The translations under genes were made by a program, and so were the position numbers. Below are positions 8,293 to 17,404 of a stretch of DNA of 64,000 nucleotides, one piece after another. Source of the DNA: Coriobacteriales bacterium OH1046 (GTDB taxonomy: Bacteria; Actinomycetota; Coriobacteriia; Coriobacteriales; Atopobiaceae); the NCBI GenBank assembly GCA_004010535.1, contig RQYE01000008.1, positions 1-64,000 on the forward strand, read 5' to 3'. The stretch's first letter is position 1. Each line of letters begins with the position of its first letter. Below the pieces are notes generated by a model. It did no database searches. It saw nothing but the letters and a program-made list of their open reading frames with translations, and was not told the DNA's origin.

Positions 8293-11049
8293 CTACACGG
8301 CCGTCTCGACCTGCCGGGCCTTCCACGCCTTGAGCTTCTTGTGGCGACGGAAGAGATACCGCGCGAAGAGGGCGATGGGTACGAGGCACGCAGCGTAAAG
8401 CGCGAGCTGCACAGGATACGGGTCGAAGCTCGCCACGCCGTTGGAGCCGGACTGGACTGCCGTGTAGAGGATGTTCTTGGTGGCCTGGCGGAGCATGTGG
8501 TGACCGTAGTTGGTTTTGAGCGTGGAGTCGTCGAGGCCGGGCAGGATCTGGCCGAATGAAAGCTCGAGGTCGTTGCCGGCGCGGATGGCACGGTCGAAAT
8601 CGCAGGTGGTGGCAGCCATCACGCAGTCGGTGACGACGGCACCGCGGAAGCCCCATTCGTTGCGGAGCACCTCGGTGAGCAGCGCGTGGCTCTCGGCTGC
8701 AGGCACGGCGCCGATGCGGTTGAAGGAGCTCATGATGCCGAGCGCACCGCCCTGCTTCACGCCCATCTCGAAGGGCCTGAGGTAGATCTCGCGCATGGCC
8801 TGCTCATTGGCCCAGGTCGCGAGGCCGCCGTTGTCGCGGTTGGTCTCTTGGTCATTGAGCGCGAAGTGCTTGATGTAGACGTGCACGCCGGCACTCTGGA
8901 TGCCGCGAACCTCGGCCTCCACGATAGCGCCGGAGATGAAGCCATCCTCGGAGACGTACTCGTAGTTGCGGCCGGCAAACGGCGAACGGTGGATATTGCA
9001 GGCGGGGGCGTAGATGCCGCCGGCACCGATGGTGCGGGTCTCGGTACCGAACACGATACCCATACGGTATGCGAGCTCGGTATTCCAAGTGGCACCCAGC
9101 ATGGATTGACCGGTGTACTGGTTGCCGCCGAGGTTGCCGATGGGGAGGTTGGGACCGTTGGGGCCATCGGTGTCGATGACATGGCCCTTGCCCACGCTTG
9201 GCACGGCGGTATTCATCCAGCCGCCCATGGTGGTGAGGAAGGCCATCTCGTTAACGGGAATCTGCTCGAGCAGGAGATCCCACTGCGGATCGTCGTAATC
9301 GAGACCCGCCATATCGGAGAGCTTGAGCCCATGGTTGGCGACGACGATGTCCTCCACCTCAGGGTTGTCGACCGAGGCATCGGTGAGGATGGCGATCTGC
9401 TCGGGCGTGGCCTCGATGGTGGAAGCGCGGCGCGCAGTGGGCATGGTGCCCGCCCAGTCGGCACGGGAGACATAGGCGAGGCCGGCACCGAAGCTCATGT
9501 CATCGAAGCGGTTGACAGCTGTGATGAGGTCGCTTTCGCGTTTGCCGTCGTTGGCATCGTTGTAGATAACATCGTCGGCGACGGTGAAGGCACGGGAGTC
9601 GAGCATGTCGTGAGAGTTGTCCTGAAGGCGCACCTCATAGGCGCCGGCCTCGAGCACGTAGGCACCGCCCTCGGCCTTGATGCCGCTGTAATCGTAGGAG
9701 GCCATATCCTCCTTGGCGAAGGCGATTTCGACGGTGGTGCTCTCGCCGGGCTCGAGGAGCTTGGTCTTGGCGAAGCCCACGAGCACGACCTCGGCCTTCT
9801 CGATGCCGCCGGCGGTGTAGGGGGCATTCACGTAGATCTGGGCGACATCCTTGCCGGCCACATCACCGGTGTTGGCGACCCTGACCGTAACGGTCACGGT
9901 GTCACCCTCGGCTGAGAAGGATTCGATGGCCTTTTCGAACGTGGTATAGCTCATGCCGTAGCCGAAGGGATACTGCACGGTGGCATCGTAGTCGATGAAA
10001 CCATCCGCAGCGGCTGTCTCATAGTAGCGGTAGCCCACGTAGATGCCTTCGATGTACTCGACGTAGTGGTAGGGCAGGCCCTCGCCCACCTCGGAGCTGC
10101 CGCCCAGACCGGCGTTGGCGTAAGTCACGTTGGTATAGTCGAACGCACCGACGGCAAAGTAGCTGGGGGCAGATTCGACCTCATAGGGATAGGTATCCAC
10201 TAGGTGGCCGGAGGGGTTCACGGCACCGGTAAGCACGTTACCGATGGCGTTGGTGCCGGTGGAGCCGGGGGTGCCCACCCAGATGGCGGCGTCGATACCC
10301 TCGTCCTCGAGGAAGCCGAGCTCCATGGCATTGGCGGAATTGATGATGACGATGACGCTCTCGTAGTCGGCCTTGGCCATCGCGAGCAGATCCTCCTCAT
10401 CGGGGGTGAGCTCGAGGTAGTGGCGATCGGCGGTGGAGCCGGTATAGCCCTCCATGCTCTGCGGCAGGTCGGCGCCCTCGCCGGAGCGGCGGGTGATCAC
10501 CACGATGGCGGTATCGGAAAAACCCTGCGCACCAGCAAGCAGATCGGCGGGATAAGCGCTCTGCGGGATTTCGTAGAGGTTCCAGTCGGTGCCCACGAGG
10601 CCCATCTCCTGCTTCTCGGGTGTGTTCTCCTTATACCAAGAGGCGAGGTCCTCGTTCACCACGAGACCGGCGTTGCGCAGACCGTTCATAAGACTCGTAT
10701 TGACGCTCTCATCGGCAGCACCCGACCCTGTGCCGCCGTAGGTGAACTGCTCGATGCCCACGCCGAAGACATTGACCTTGGCACCGGGGGCGAGCGGTAG
10801 CGCGCCGTCGTTCTCGAGCAAGACGATGGCTTCGCTCTCAACCTCCTCGGTCATGGCACGCGGCTCGGCTCGGTTCACCTCGGTTGAGAGGTTAGGCTGG
10901 ACGATGAACTCGTTCAGAAGTGCAAAGTAGGGACGCGCAATCGTGGTGCCCAATGCCAGCACTACGATGAACGGGATGACGAGGATCCACAAGATCCAGA
11001 GCAGCGGACGGTTGGGCCTCCTCACCTTCTTGTCGGGATCTTTCGCCAT
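8293..11049 (-). CDS. Membrane-tethered GH3 glycosidase, reversed domain order (2)
   Basis: A 918-aa paralogue with the same reversed order: GH3 C-terminal domain, fibronectin III-like domain (FGYGMSYTTF), barrel. The nucleophile is Asp808 in VVTDCVMAA and the probable acid/base is Glu191 in SGEGADLP. Helix one follows a basic start (MAKDPDKKVRRPNRP) at about 16-38; helix two (LALYAACLVPIALFARYLF) sits near the C-terminus before a basic tail, again placing the enzyme body outside. The open frame runs back to 11946, but the ATG at 11049 has AAGGGAAGGAA upstream and begins a sensible membrane anchor; the extension would overlap the divergent regulator gene. The regulator starts 144 nt away on the other strand, suggesting control by that two-component system. 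Confidence 0.9.
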   Translation of the reverse strand: MAKDPDKKVRRPNRPLLWILWILVIPFIVVLALGTTIARPYFALLNEFIVQPNLSTEVNRAEPRAMTEEVESEAIVLLENDGALPLAPGAKVNVFGVGIEQFTYGGTGSGAADESVNTSLMNGLRNAGLVVNEDLASWYKENTPEKQEMGLVGTDWNLYEIPQSAYPADLLAGAQGFSDTAIVVITRRSGEGADLPQSMEGYTGSTADRHYLELTPDEEDLLAMAKADYESVIVIINSANAMELGFLEDEGIDAAIWVGTPGSTGTNAIGNVLTGAVNPSGHLVDTYPYEVESAPSYFAVGAFDYTNVTYANAGLGGSSEVGEGLPYHYVEYIEGIYVGYRYYETAAADGFIDYDATVQYPFGYGMSYTTFEKAIESFSAEGDTVTVTVRVANTGDVAGKDVAQIYVNAPYTAGGIEKAEVVLVGFAKTKLLEPGESTTVEIAFAKEDMASYDYSGIKAEGGAYVLEAGAYEVRLQDNSHDMLDSRAFTVADDVIYNDANDGKRESDLITAVNRFDDMSFGAGLAYVSRADWAGTMPTARRASTIEATPEQIAILTDASVDNPEVEDIVVANHGLKLSDMAGLDYDDPQWDLLLEQIPVNEMAFLTTMGGWMNTAVPSVGKGHVIDTDGPNGPNLPIGNLGGNQYTGQSMLGATWNTELAYRMGIVFGTETRTIGAGGIYAPACNIHRSPFAGRNYEYVSEDGFISGAIVEAEVRGIQSAGVHVYIKHFALNDQETNRDNGGLATWANEQAMREIYLRPFEMGVKQGGALGIMSSFNRIGAVPAAESHALLTEVLRNEWGFRGAVVTDCVMAATTCDFDRAIRAGNDLELSFGQILPGLDDSTLKTNYGHHMLRQATKNILYTAVQSGSNGVASFDPYPVQLALYAACLVPIALFARYLFRRHKKLKAWKARQVETAV

Positions 11050-11111
11050 ATCGATTCCTTCCCTTGACGGTCCGACATAAGATGCATCGGGTTTACCTTC
11101 CCTCACGCGCG

Positions 11112-11143
11112 ATAGTATTAGAGCAGAGCATTCCGAGCGTCCA
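11112..11143 (-). promoter_or_regulatory. Candidate promoter for the second reversed GH3 gene
   Basis: On the minus strand TGGACG (11143-11138) is separated by 17 nt from TAATACTAT (11120-11112), resembling -35 and -10 boxes. It lies about 65 nt upstream of the start codon in the divergent spacer shared with the LytTR regulator gene. No clear pair of LytTR-type 9-bp direct repeats was found there by eye. Confidence 0.35.
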
Positions 11144-11193
11144 TTTGACTCAGATTGCTCCTTGCTGTGACCCAATCGGTTGAGGAGGTGCCG

Positions 11194-11904
11194 ATGTACC
11201 GGATCCTGATCGTGGAGGATACTCCCGCTGAGGCGGACGCCCTGCGCGCAGCGCTCGATCGCTACGGCGCTGAGACGGGAGAGCGGTTCTCGGTGACGGT
11301 GCTCCCGCAGGCGCTCGATTTCGTGGAGCGATGTCCTGCTGCAGATCTCATCTTCATGGACATCGAGATGCCCGGCATCAACGGCATGGAGGCTGCCGAG
11401 GCCCTGCGCGCCTACGATGCCGAGACGCCCCTCATCTTCGTGACCAACCTCGCGCAATACGCAGTGCATGGCTATGCCGTGGATGCGCTCGACTTCATCG
11501 TGAAGCCGATGATCTACAACGACTTCCGCCTGCGCATGGACCGCGCCATGCGCCAGCTCCGCAAGAACGACGGCGCCATGATCACTCTGCCCACAGCCGA
11601 GGGCATGCGCGTGGTGCGCCTGCGCGACATCATCTACGTGGACATTCTGCGCCACGACCTCTACTACCACGTGGATAGCCTGCCCGAACCCCTGCGGTTG
11701 CGCGGATCGATCAAGGGGGCCGCCAACGAACTGGGAGCTGACTTCGTACGCGTCTCGTCGGCCTGTCTCGCCAACATGTGCCACGTGAGGCTCATCCGGC
11801 AGGGCTCGGTGGTACTCTCGAACGGCGAGGAGCTGTACTTCTCGCGCGGCTGCCACAAGGCAGCGCTCGAGACGCTCAACGCCTTCGTCGGCCGGAGCAT
11901 CTGA
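11194..11904 (+). CDS. LytTR-family response regulator
   Basis: Cytoplasmic response regulator of 236 aa: receiver domain (about 1-125) with phosphoacceptor Asp56 in FMDIEMPG and the conserved KP pair in DFIVKPMIY, then a LytTR DNA-binding domain (about 140-236) with LRGSIKGAANEL and the ANMCHVRLIRQGSVVLSNGE strand region. Such AgrA/ComE-like regulators bind paired direct repeats. The chosen ATG is preceded by GAGGAGG; an upstream in-frame start at 11155 has no site. Its stop codon overlaps the kinase start by one base (TGATG). Divergent from a GH3 gene, the likely target by position. Confidence 0.88.
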   Translation: MYRILIVEDTPAEADALRAALDRYGAETGERFSVTVLPQALDFVERCPAADLIFMDIEMPGINGMEAAEALRAYDAETPLIFVTNLAQYAVHGYAVDALDFIVKPMIYNDFRLRMDRAMRQLRKNDGAMITLPTAEGMRVVRLRDIIYVDILRHDLYYHVDSLPEPLRLRGSIKGAANELGADFVRVSSACLANMCHVRLIRQGSVVLSNGEELYFSRGCHKAALETLNAFVGRSI

Positions 11905-13169
11905 TGGACCTTTCCTCCGTACTCCACGGTTTCCCCTCGATCGCATGGTCTTTGGGCCGCATCATCGCGGGCGTCGCGCTCTTCGCGGCAGCGCTTCCTC
12001 TGCGCGACGGAGCGCGATGGCGCATCCCCGCCGCCATCCTGGGCCTCATGGCAGCCTACGTCGTGCTCTCGGTTCTCCTGCTCATGCCCACCCGAGAAGG
12101 AGGTCTGGCCTTCTCTCTGGGACAGCTCGCCACGTACTCGCTCCTGCTGATCTCATGCGTGGGAGCGGTGCTGGCCGTCTGGGACACTGTCGTGTGGACG
12201 GCACTTTTCTGCTGCGCGGCAGGATACAGCGTGCAGAACCTCGCATCGGGAGCGACCGAGCTCTTCTACGTGCTGCAGGCGGGAGGGCATCCCGGCCTTG
12301 TGGGCTACACCTCGCAGGAGCGCCTTCTCATCGAGATTACCTGCACGGCAGTCACCTACGCAGCCGCGTTCGCCCTCATCACCCGGCCGCTTTTGCGCGA
12401 CGGCCTCTCCCCCACTCGCGACCGGTCCATGCTCGTCATGATGGCCGTGGTCATCATCGTCATCATCGGCTTCGATCTCGTAATCAAGTGGCTCACCGAG
12501 CAGGGCATCGCCCTGGGAGCCATGATGCTGCTGCGCCTCTTCCACGGCCTTGCCTGCATCTTCACGCTCGCTATGGAGTTCGAGCTGCTCGTACGGCGTG
12601 AGGCGGAAGCGGAGCGCGATACGCTGAGGCAGGTCATCGCCGAGCACGAGCGCCAATACGAGCAGGCACGAGAGAGCGTTGCGGCCGTGAACGCGCGTAT
12701 GCACGACATCCGACATGCCGTCGCGCAGCTCGGCGCTGCGGAGGGCATGGGCTCCGAGGCGCTGCGCGAGATGGTGCGCGAGATCGCCGTCTACGACACC
12801 ACGGTGCGCACCGGCAACGAGGCCCTCGACACCGTGCTCTCCGAGCGCCGCTTCCTGTTGGAGCGCGAGGGCGTCGCGCTCTCCTGCATGGCAGACGGAG
12901 CGGCGCTCTCGTTCATGGCCCCCGCCGATATCTACACGCTGTTCTCGGCGATTCTCGACGGTGCGGCGGCCGCGGGCACGCCGTCCATCTCGCTCGTCAT
13001 CCGCGAGGCGTTGGGCACCGCCTCCATCCACGTGGAATGCTACGGGGGGACCCCTGACGGCGCGTGGCTCGAGACGGGCCGTACGGTTGTGCGCCGCTAC
13101 GGAGGGACCTTCTCGACAGCTGCCGAGGACGGAACCCTGCACATCAACGTGCTCTTCCCGGCACGGTAG
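11904..13169 (+). CDS. AgrC-like sensor kinase with degenerate ATP-binding domain
   Basis: A 421-aa membrane sensor with about six transmembrane helices (residues 10-230), a short coiled linker, a histidine box (NARMHDIRHAVAQL, His267) and a C-terminal GHKL-type region. The upstream part matches its paralogue at 62194, but ATP-binding motifs are gone: the N-box position reads LFSAILDGAAAAG instead of LFGNALDNAIEA, and no GFGL-type glycine box follows. The protein still ends in a final strand, LHINVLFPAR. It may therefore be unable to autophosphorylate and act as a sensor-phosphatase, a scaffold or a partner for another kinase; alternatively it is decaying. It overlaps the regulator gene by one base, so the pair is translationally coupled. 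Confidence 0.85.
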   Translation: MDLSSVLHGFPSIAWSLGRIIAGVALFAAALPLRDGARWRIPAAILGLMAAYVVLSVLLLMPTREGGLAFSLGQLATYSLLLISCVGAVLAVWDTVVWTALFCCAAGYSVQNLASGATELFYVLQAGGHPGLVGYTSQERLLIEITCTAVTYAAAFALITRPLLRDGLSPTRDRSMLVMMAVVIIVIIGFDLVIKWLTEQGIALGAMMLLRLFHGLACIFTLAMEFELLVRREAEAERDTLRQVIAEHERQYEQARESVAAVNARMHDIRHAVAQLGAAEGMGSEALREMVREIAVYDTTVRTGNEALDTVLSERRFLLEREGVALSCMADGAALSFMAPADIYTLFSAILDGAAAAGTPSISLVIREALGTASIHVECYGGTPDGAWLETGRTVVRRYGGTFSTAAEDGTLHINVLFPAR

Positions 13170-13341
13170 CATCCCCCACCCCACCGCATAGGTCTCGGCC
13201 CACCACATAATCCTCCCCGCTTTTGTGGCGAATTTGCATTTCGGCAGGTAAGACGATCATTCAAGTTTTGATAAGAACAGATATGTGGTGGATTCGAGTT
13301 TACGTGGCGCGGGATAGGATGGATCTCGTCAAGAAATACGA

Positions 13342-13378
13342 AGCGGCCCCGGAGCGAGGCAGGTACTCCGGGGCCGCT
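13342..13378 (-). terminator. Terminator between the convergent kinase gene and third reversed GH3 gene
   Basis: A perfect 12-bp stem (AGCGGCCCCGGA with its complement) and a 13-base loop, about 25 nt past the minus-strand GH3 stop codon and followed on that strand by the T-rich CGTATTTCTTG. It could also serve the converging kinase gene that ends at 13169. Confidence 0.65.
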
Positions 13379-13403
13379 GGGAGAAGAGTTGGCTATCAGA
13401 CGG

Positions 13404-16262
13404 TTACTCCGTCTTGCCGGACTTGAGCCACTTGACGAAGCCGAGCACCACGCCGATGCCGATGACGGCGGAGACGCCGTAGAGCACCATCTGCCACGGA
13501 GCGAGACCGTAGGTGATGATGGTGCCGGGAACGACGCCGTTCATGGCGTTGGAATTGACAACGGTATAGCAGATGTTCTTGATGGAGTTGCGCATGGAAG
13601 CCACGGCGGCGGGACTGGAGGTGTCGTCGATCGGGGCAGCGAACGAGGCGATCGTGAGCATATGGTCGGTGCCCGCATAGAAGCCCTGGTTCTTGTTCAT
13701 GTAGTCATACAGGTTGAAGTCGGTGATGGCGAAGCCCTCGAAGCCCCACTCGTCGCGCAGGATCCCGGTCATGAGGGATGGGCGGCCTCCGGCCCACTCG
13801 GTACCGATGTAGTTGAACGACGACATGATGGCGGTGCAGGCCGGCATCTCCTTGGTGGAGACGGTACCTTGGCTGTCGGATATGTACTTCATCTCGATGG
13901 GATCGGCCTTGACGCAGTATTCGAACGGGCGCAGGTAGATCTCGCGAATGGCCTGCTCGGTCGCCCAAGTCATGAGGTGGGCGGTACGGTTGGTCTCCTG
14001 ATCGTTCAAGGCGAAGTGCTTGAGGTAGGCATAGCAGCCGTTGGAGGCGGCACCGCGGACGACCTGGGCGGCAAGCTCGCCGGCAAGGACGGGATCCTCG
14101 GAGTAGTACTCGAAGTTGCGTCCGGCAAAAGGACTGCGGTGCGTATTCATGGCAGGCGCGTACCAGCCGTTATAGCCGGAGGACAGGGCCTCCTGGCCGA
14201 TCATCTGGCCGACGCGGTACATGAGCTCCTTGTTCCAGGTCTGAGCCATGACGACTTCGGAGCACCAAGCGCAGTTGCCGGTGGAGCCCATGAGGCTGGT
14301 GAAGCCGGCGGGGCCATCGGGATCGGAGGTGGCGGGCTTACCGATGGATGGGATCTCACCGGTGTTGTAGGCGCCGTCATTCAGGACCGCGACCATCTCC
14401 TCGACGGTGACCTGGTCGAGCAGCTGATCCCACAGCGGATCATCCTTATCGGCACCGCGAAGATCAATGAGCTGGAGACCATTGGAAGCGCCCGTGGTGG
14501 GCATCGCAACATCGGCGTGCTCGGATGCGTAGGCTGCGGCATCGAACATCGCGACGGTGATACCCGCCTCGGCCGTGGTCTTGTCGGATGCACCGTCGGG
14601 GAAGGTGCCCGCGAAATCAGCGCGCGAGAAGTTCGTGGCGTTGGACTGCATGTAAGCGGTAGTGTCATCGAATTTGTTGGAGGTCGGGCTGCCGGTAGCG
14701 GAATCGGTCTTGTAGACCTCGGCACCGAGGGCGAGGATCTCCTCGGCGATGACGTCATGCGAGTTGGCGCGGAGCGAGATCACATAATCGCCGGCATCCT
14801 GGACGTAGGCACCTTGGGAACTGTCCCAGCTGGCCATGGTGCGGACGGGGAAGCGGATCTCGAGGGTCTGGGAGGCGCCGGGCTCGAGCAGCTTGGTCTT
14901 GTCGAAACTGCCGAGGACGACGGCGCTCTTCTCGAGGCCGCCCTTGGTGTAGGGAGCGCTGTAGTAGATCTCGACGACATCCTTGCCGGCAACGGAGCCG
15001 GTGTTGGTGACGGTCACCTTGGCAACGACCTCATCGCCGTCGATGGCGACGGAGTCGAGGGCCTGCTCGAAGGTGGTGTAGGACAAGCCGTAGCCGAACG
15101 GGAAGACGACGGCCTCGTCGTAGTCGATGAAGCCCTCGGCGGCAGCGGTCTCATAGTAGCGGTAGCCGTAGTAGATGCCCTCCTCGTACTCGACGAAGTA
15201 GGCGCCGTCGCCGGCTTGGGTGTAGTAACCCGAGACATCGGTGTACTGGAAGCTGCCGAAGTTGTCGAAGGTGGGATCCTTCGTGAAGTCGGCGGCCCAG
15301 AGATCGGTGGTACGGCCGGAGGGGTTGATCTGGCCTGCGAGGACCTGGCCGACGGCGGTCGCGCCCGTGGCACCCAAGGAGCCGACCTCGATGATGGCGT
15401 CGACCTCGTAGTCGCCCTCGGTGAGGATGCCGACCTCCATGGTGGTGGAGAGATTCAGGACGACGACGACCTTGTCGGCACCGGCCTTGGCGGCGGCGAT
15501 GACGTCCTTCTCCTCCTGCGTGAGCTCGAGCTGGTGCTGGCCTTCGACGTAGTTGGCGGTTTCGGCGTTGGCCGTGAAATTCGAGGAGGCGCCGGAGTTC
15601 AGCGTGCCGAGGAGGTCCTGGCTGAGGTCGCCGCCCTCGCCGCCGCCGCGTCCGATCACGACGACTGCGGTGGTGCCGGCGATGGAGTTCTGGGCGTCGG
15701 CAGGATAATCGGTCCAGGGAATCTCACCCGCGTAGTAGGCTGAGGTCTGGGGGCTGTCCATGACGATGCTCGCCTTGGGGTAGTTGGCATAGTTGGCCAA
15801 CGCGAACTGGTACAGGGAATCGTTGACCGCGAGGCCGGCGTCGGTAAGGCCGGCAAGGAAGTCGATGCACGACGCAGGGTCGACGGTGCCCGAGCCGGCA
15901 CCGCCGTAGATGGGATCGGCGGCATAGCGGCCGATGAGCGACACGGTGGTGCCGGAAGCCAAGGGCAGGGTCCCGCCGTCGTTCTTCATGAGGACGATGC
16001 CCTCGCCCTCGACCTCGGCCACGAGCTCCTCGGCAGCCTCTGTGGCCTGCACGCGGCCACGGTATTCGGCGGTGTAGTACTGGGAGTCCCAGTTCTCGGA
16101 ACCCTCGGCGATGGTGACCGTCGCAGGGTTGCCGCCGCCCGGCGCGTATTTGTCGAGCGTGGAATCGAACATGGCCGCAGCGATGTTGGCACCGATGACG
16201 ATAGCCGCGAGAATCGCGAGGATAACCGGCAGGCCCTTGCTGCGCCCTCCTGTCTTGCCCAT
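13404..16262 (-). CDS. Membrane-tethered GH3 glycosidase, reversed domain order (3)
   Basis: A 952-aa third member of the reversed-order GH3 set. The probable acid/base is Glu209 in GGGEGGDLSQ in the leading GH3 C-terminal domain; a fibronectin III-like domain follows FGYGLSYTTF; the nucleophile is Asp848 in AITDFNLYD in the trailing barrel. One helix at about 10-30 (LPVILAILAAIVIGANIAAAM) and one near the C-terminus (MVLYGVSAVIGIGVVLGFV) before a short basic tail give the same double-anchored topology. Start ATG has GGAGG five nt upstream. A run of Gly, Ser, Thr and Asn residues (LNSGASSNFTANAET) interrupts the first domain, a local insertion relative to the other two. Substrate unknown. Confidence 0.9.
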   Translation of the reverse strand: MGKTGGRSKGLPVILAILAAIVIGANIAAAMFDSTLDKYAPGGGNPATVTIAEGSENWDSQYYTAEYRGRVQATEAAEELVAEVEGEGIVLMKNDGGTLPLASGTTVSLIGRYAADPIYGGAGSGTVDPASCIDFLAGLTDAGLAVNDSLYQFALANYANYPKASIVMDSPQTSAYYAGEIPWTDYPADAQNSIAGTTAVVVIGRGGGEGGDLSQDLLGTLNSGASSNFTANAETANYVEGQHQLELTQEEKDVIAAAKAGADKVVVVLNLSTTMEVGILTEGDYEVDAIIEVGSLGATGATAVGQVLAGQINPSGRTTDLWAADFTKDPTFDNFGSFQYTDVSGYYTQAGDGAYFVEYEEGIYYGYRYYETAAAEGFIDYDEAVVFPFGYGLSYTTFEQALDSVAIDGDEVVAKVTVTNTGSVAGKDVVEIYYSAPYTKGGLEKSAVVLGSFDKTKLLEPGASQTLEIRFPVRTMASWDSSQGAYVQDAGDYVISLRANSHDVIAEEILALGAEVYKTDSATGSPTSNKFDDTTAYMQSNATNFSRADFAGTFPDGASDKTTAEAGITVAMFDAAAYASEHADVAMPTTGASNGLQLIDLRGADKDDPLWDQLLDQVTVEEMVAVLNDGAYNTGEIPSIGKPATSDPDGPAGFTSLMGSTGNCAWCSEVVMAQTWNKELMYRVGQMIGQEALSSGYNGWYAPAMNTHRSPFAGRNFEYYSEDPVLAGELAAQVVRGAASNGCYAYLKHFALNDQETNRTAHLMTWATEQAIREIYLRPFEYCVKADPIEMKYISDSQGTVSTKEMPACTAIMSSFNYIGTEWAGGRPSLMTGILRDEWGFEGFAITDFNLYDYMNKNQGFYAGTDHMLTIASFAAPIDDTSSPAAVASMRNSIKNICYTVVNSNAMNGVVPGTIITYGLAPWQMVLYGVSAVIGIGVVLGFVKWLKSGKTE

Positions 16263-16598
16263 TTTTCCTCCTATCCGATAAGGAACATCCTCTTTGTCGC
16301 CGAGCCGTTATCCGACAGGACTCGAGTGACACACATCCAATTGTGAGGATACCATGAAGGAAATCCTATCGATGCCGGACGGCACAGGTTGTCGCATTGA
16401 TGGCGCAAATGGCAGGGAGCTGCGTCGCCGTGCGGAGGTGTGGCCCCGCATGCAGATGCGCCGCCCCGTGGCCACAGGACGGCGCAGCATAGCGTTTCCG
16501 GTAAGGCGGGCAGCGACTATGACATCGCCCCGCACTCGCCGGGACTCCTTTCTCGGATGCATGCACCTCGAAGGGAAGGAGGTTGCACCGGGAATGGG
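16263..16598. other. Intergenic stretch between GH3 gene and SIS-domain gene
   Basis: A 336-nt gap without a convincing gene. It must hold the promoter of the minus-strand GH3 gene. At 16457-16487 there is a hairpin with 10-bp arms (TGCGCCGTCC with GGGGCGGCGCA, read on the minus strand) but no T-run after it; it could be a weak end for the PTS operon that stops at 16599. Short frames here match nothing I recognise. Confidence 0.5.
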
Positions 16599-17339
16599 TC
16601 AATACCGATAGTTGATCCAGTCCGCATACTCCCCAAGAAGGCGGCGGTTCATCTCGTCACCCCCATCGACATTGGCGCTGCAGAACACCGGGGGGGCCAG
16701 AACCCCCCTGCGCACGAGTTCGTTCGCGGTCTCCGCATAGATGGCATTAAGCATGAGCACACCGATGACCGTCGAGGTTGGAGCGGCCTTCTGCCCGGTA
16801 CCCGCTATATCAACGCAGGCATCGCCGATATCTCCGTGATTGTCGAGAACAATATCGCAGAACTCGTACATATTCTTGCCGAGCGGATGACGGGAGGAGA
16901 CGGTCCTGGAGTACGCAAGATTGGTGATGCCGATGACGGTCATGCCGACTTCACGGGCGGCGATGGCGATCTCAATCGCCACTGGATTGCGCCCGGACAC
17001 CGAATGAACGATGAGCACATCGCCTCTTTTCATCGGATAGGCTTTCGCAATCGTGGTGCCATAGCCGACGCAGCGCTCCATCTCGCTCGTGAGCGTAATG
17101 GGTTCGCGATCGACGAGAACCTCGCGCGCCCAGATAGGTGTGATGGGCATGAGACCACCCGCGCGATAGAATGACTCCTGCGCAAGGATGCCCGCATGGC
17201 TTGCGCCGAAGATATAGATGGAGTGCTTGCCCAAGATGGCATCCGCAAGCACGCACACACAGTCCTGCATGTTCGGGGCCTCTTCGTCCTCGACCCTGTC
17301 GATCAGCTCCCGTATGCGATCTATATATGCAAAACCCAT
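16599..17339 (-). CDS. SIS-domain phosphosugar-binding protein
   Basis: Cytoplasmic SIS-fold protein of 246 aa, like the sugar isomerase domain-containing proteins of COG4821. Family members bind phosphosugars and act as isomerases, etherases or regulators. Visible marks are IYIFGASHAGILAQESFYRAG, DVLIVHSVSGRNPVAIEIA (the sugar-phosphate loop), and VIGITNLAYSR. The start at 17339 has GGAGGG upstream; the longer open frame back to 17558 overlaps the EIIC gene and lacks support. Last gene of the PTS operon, 65 nt after EIIC, so it probably acts on the phosphosugar delivered by that transporter. Confidence 0.82.
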   Translation of the reverse strand: MGFAYIDRIRELIDRVEDEEAPNMQDCVCVLADAILGKHSIYIFGASHAGILAQESFYRAGGLMPITPIWAREVLVDREPITLTSEMERCVGYGTTIAKAYPMKRGDVLIVHSVSGRNPVAIEIAIAAREVGMTVIGITNLAYSRTVSSRHPLGKNMYEFCDIVLDNHGDIGDACVDIAGTGQKAAPTSTVIGVLMLNAIYAETANELVRRGVLAPPVFCSANVDGGDEMNRRLLGEYADWINYRY

Positions 17340-17404
17340 GGGATAACCCTCCTCTCGAACGGGGGGTGCGCAAAACGTCCCCCCCCGAATAGTCCCGTAG
17401 ATCA

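Noticed and set aside
13225-13310. A possible further copy of the 24389 foldback (shares GTGGCGAATT and CGGCA).
   Set aside because: Only about ten bases match and no inverted partner arm could be found, so chance similarity is likely.
13170-13341. A possible tRNA or small RNA in the kinase-GH3 spacer.
   Set aside because: No cloverleaf, no CCA end and no conserved RNA family pattern was visible; only the terminator hairpin is supported.
13389-15743. A 784-codon plus-strand frame opposite the third reversed GH3 gene.
   Set aside because: A repeated-dipeptide, low-complexity antisense shadow; no start site or motif.
16354-16611. Short overlapping frames in the GH3-SIS spacer.
   Set aside because: Arginine-rich translations on both strands, no ribosome site and no recognisable family; treated as noncoding.
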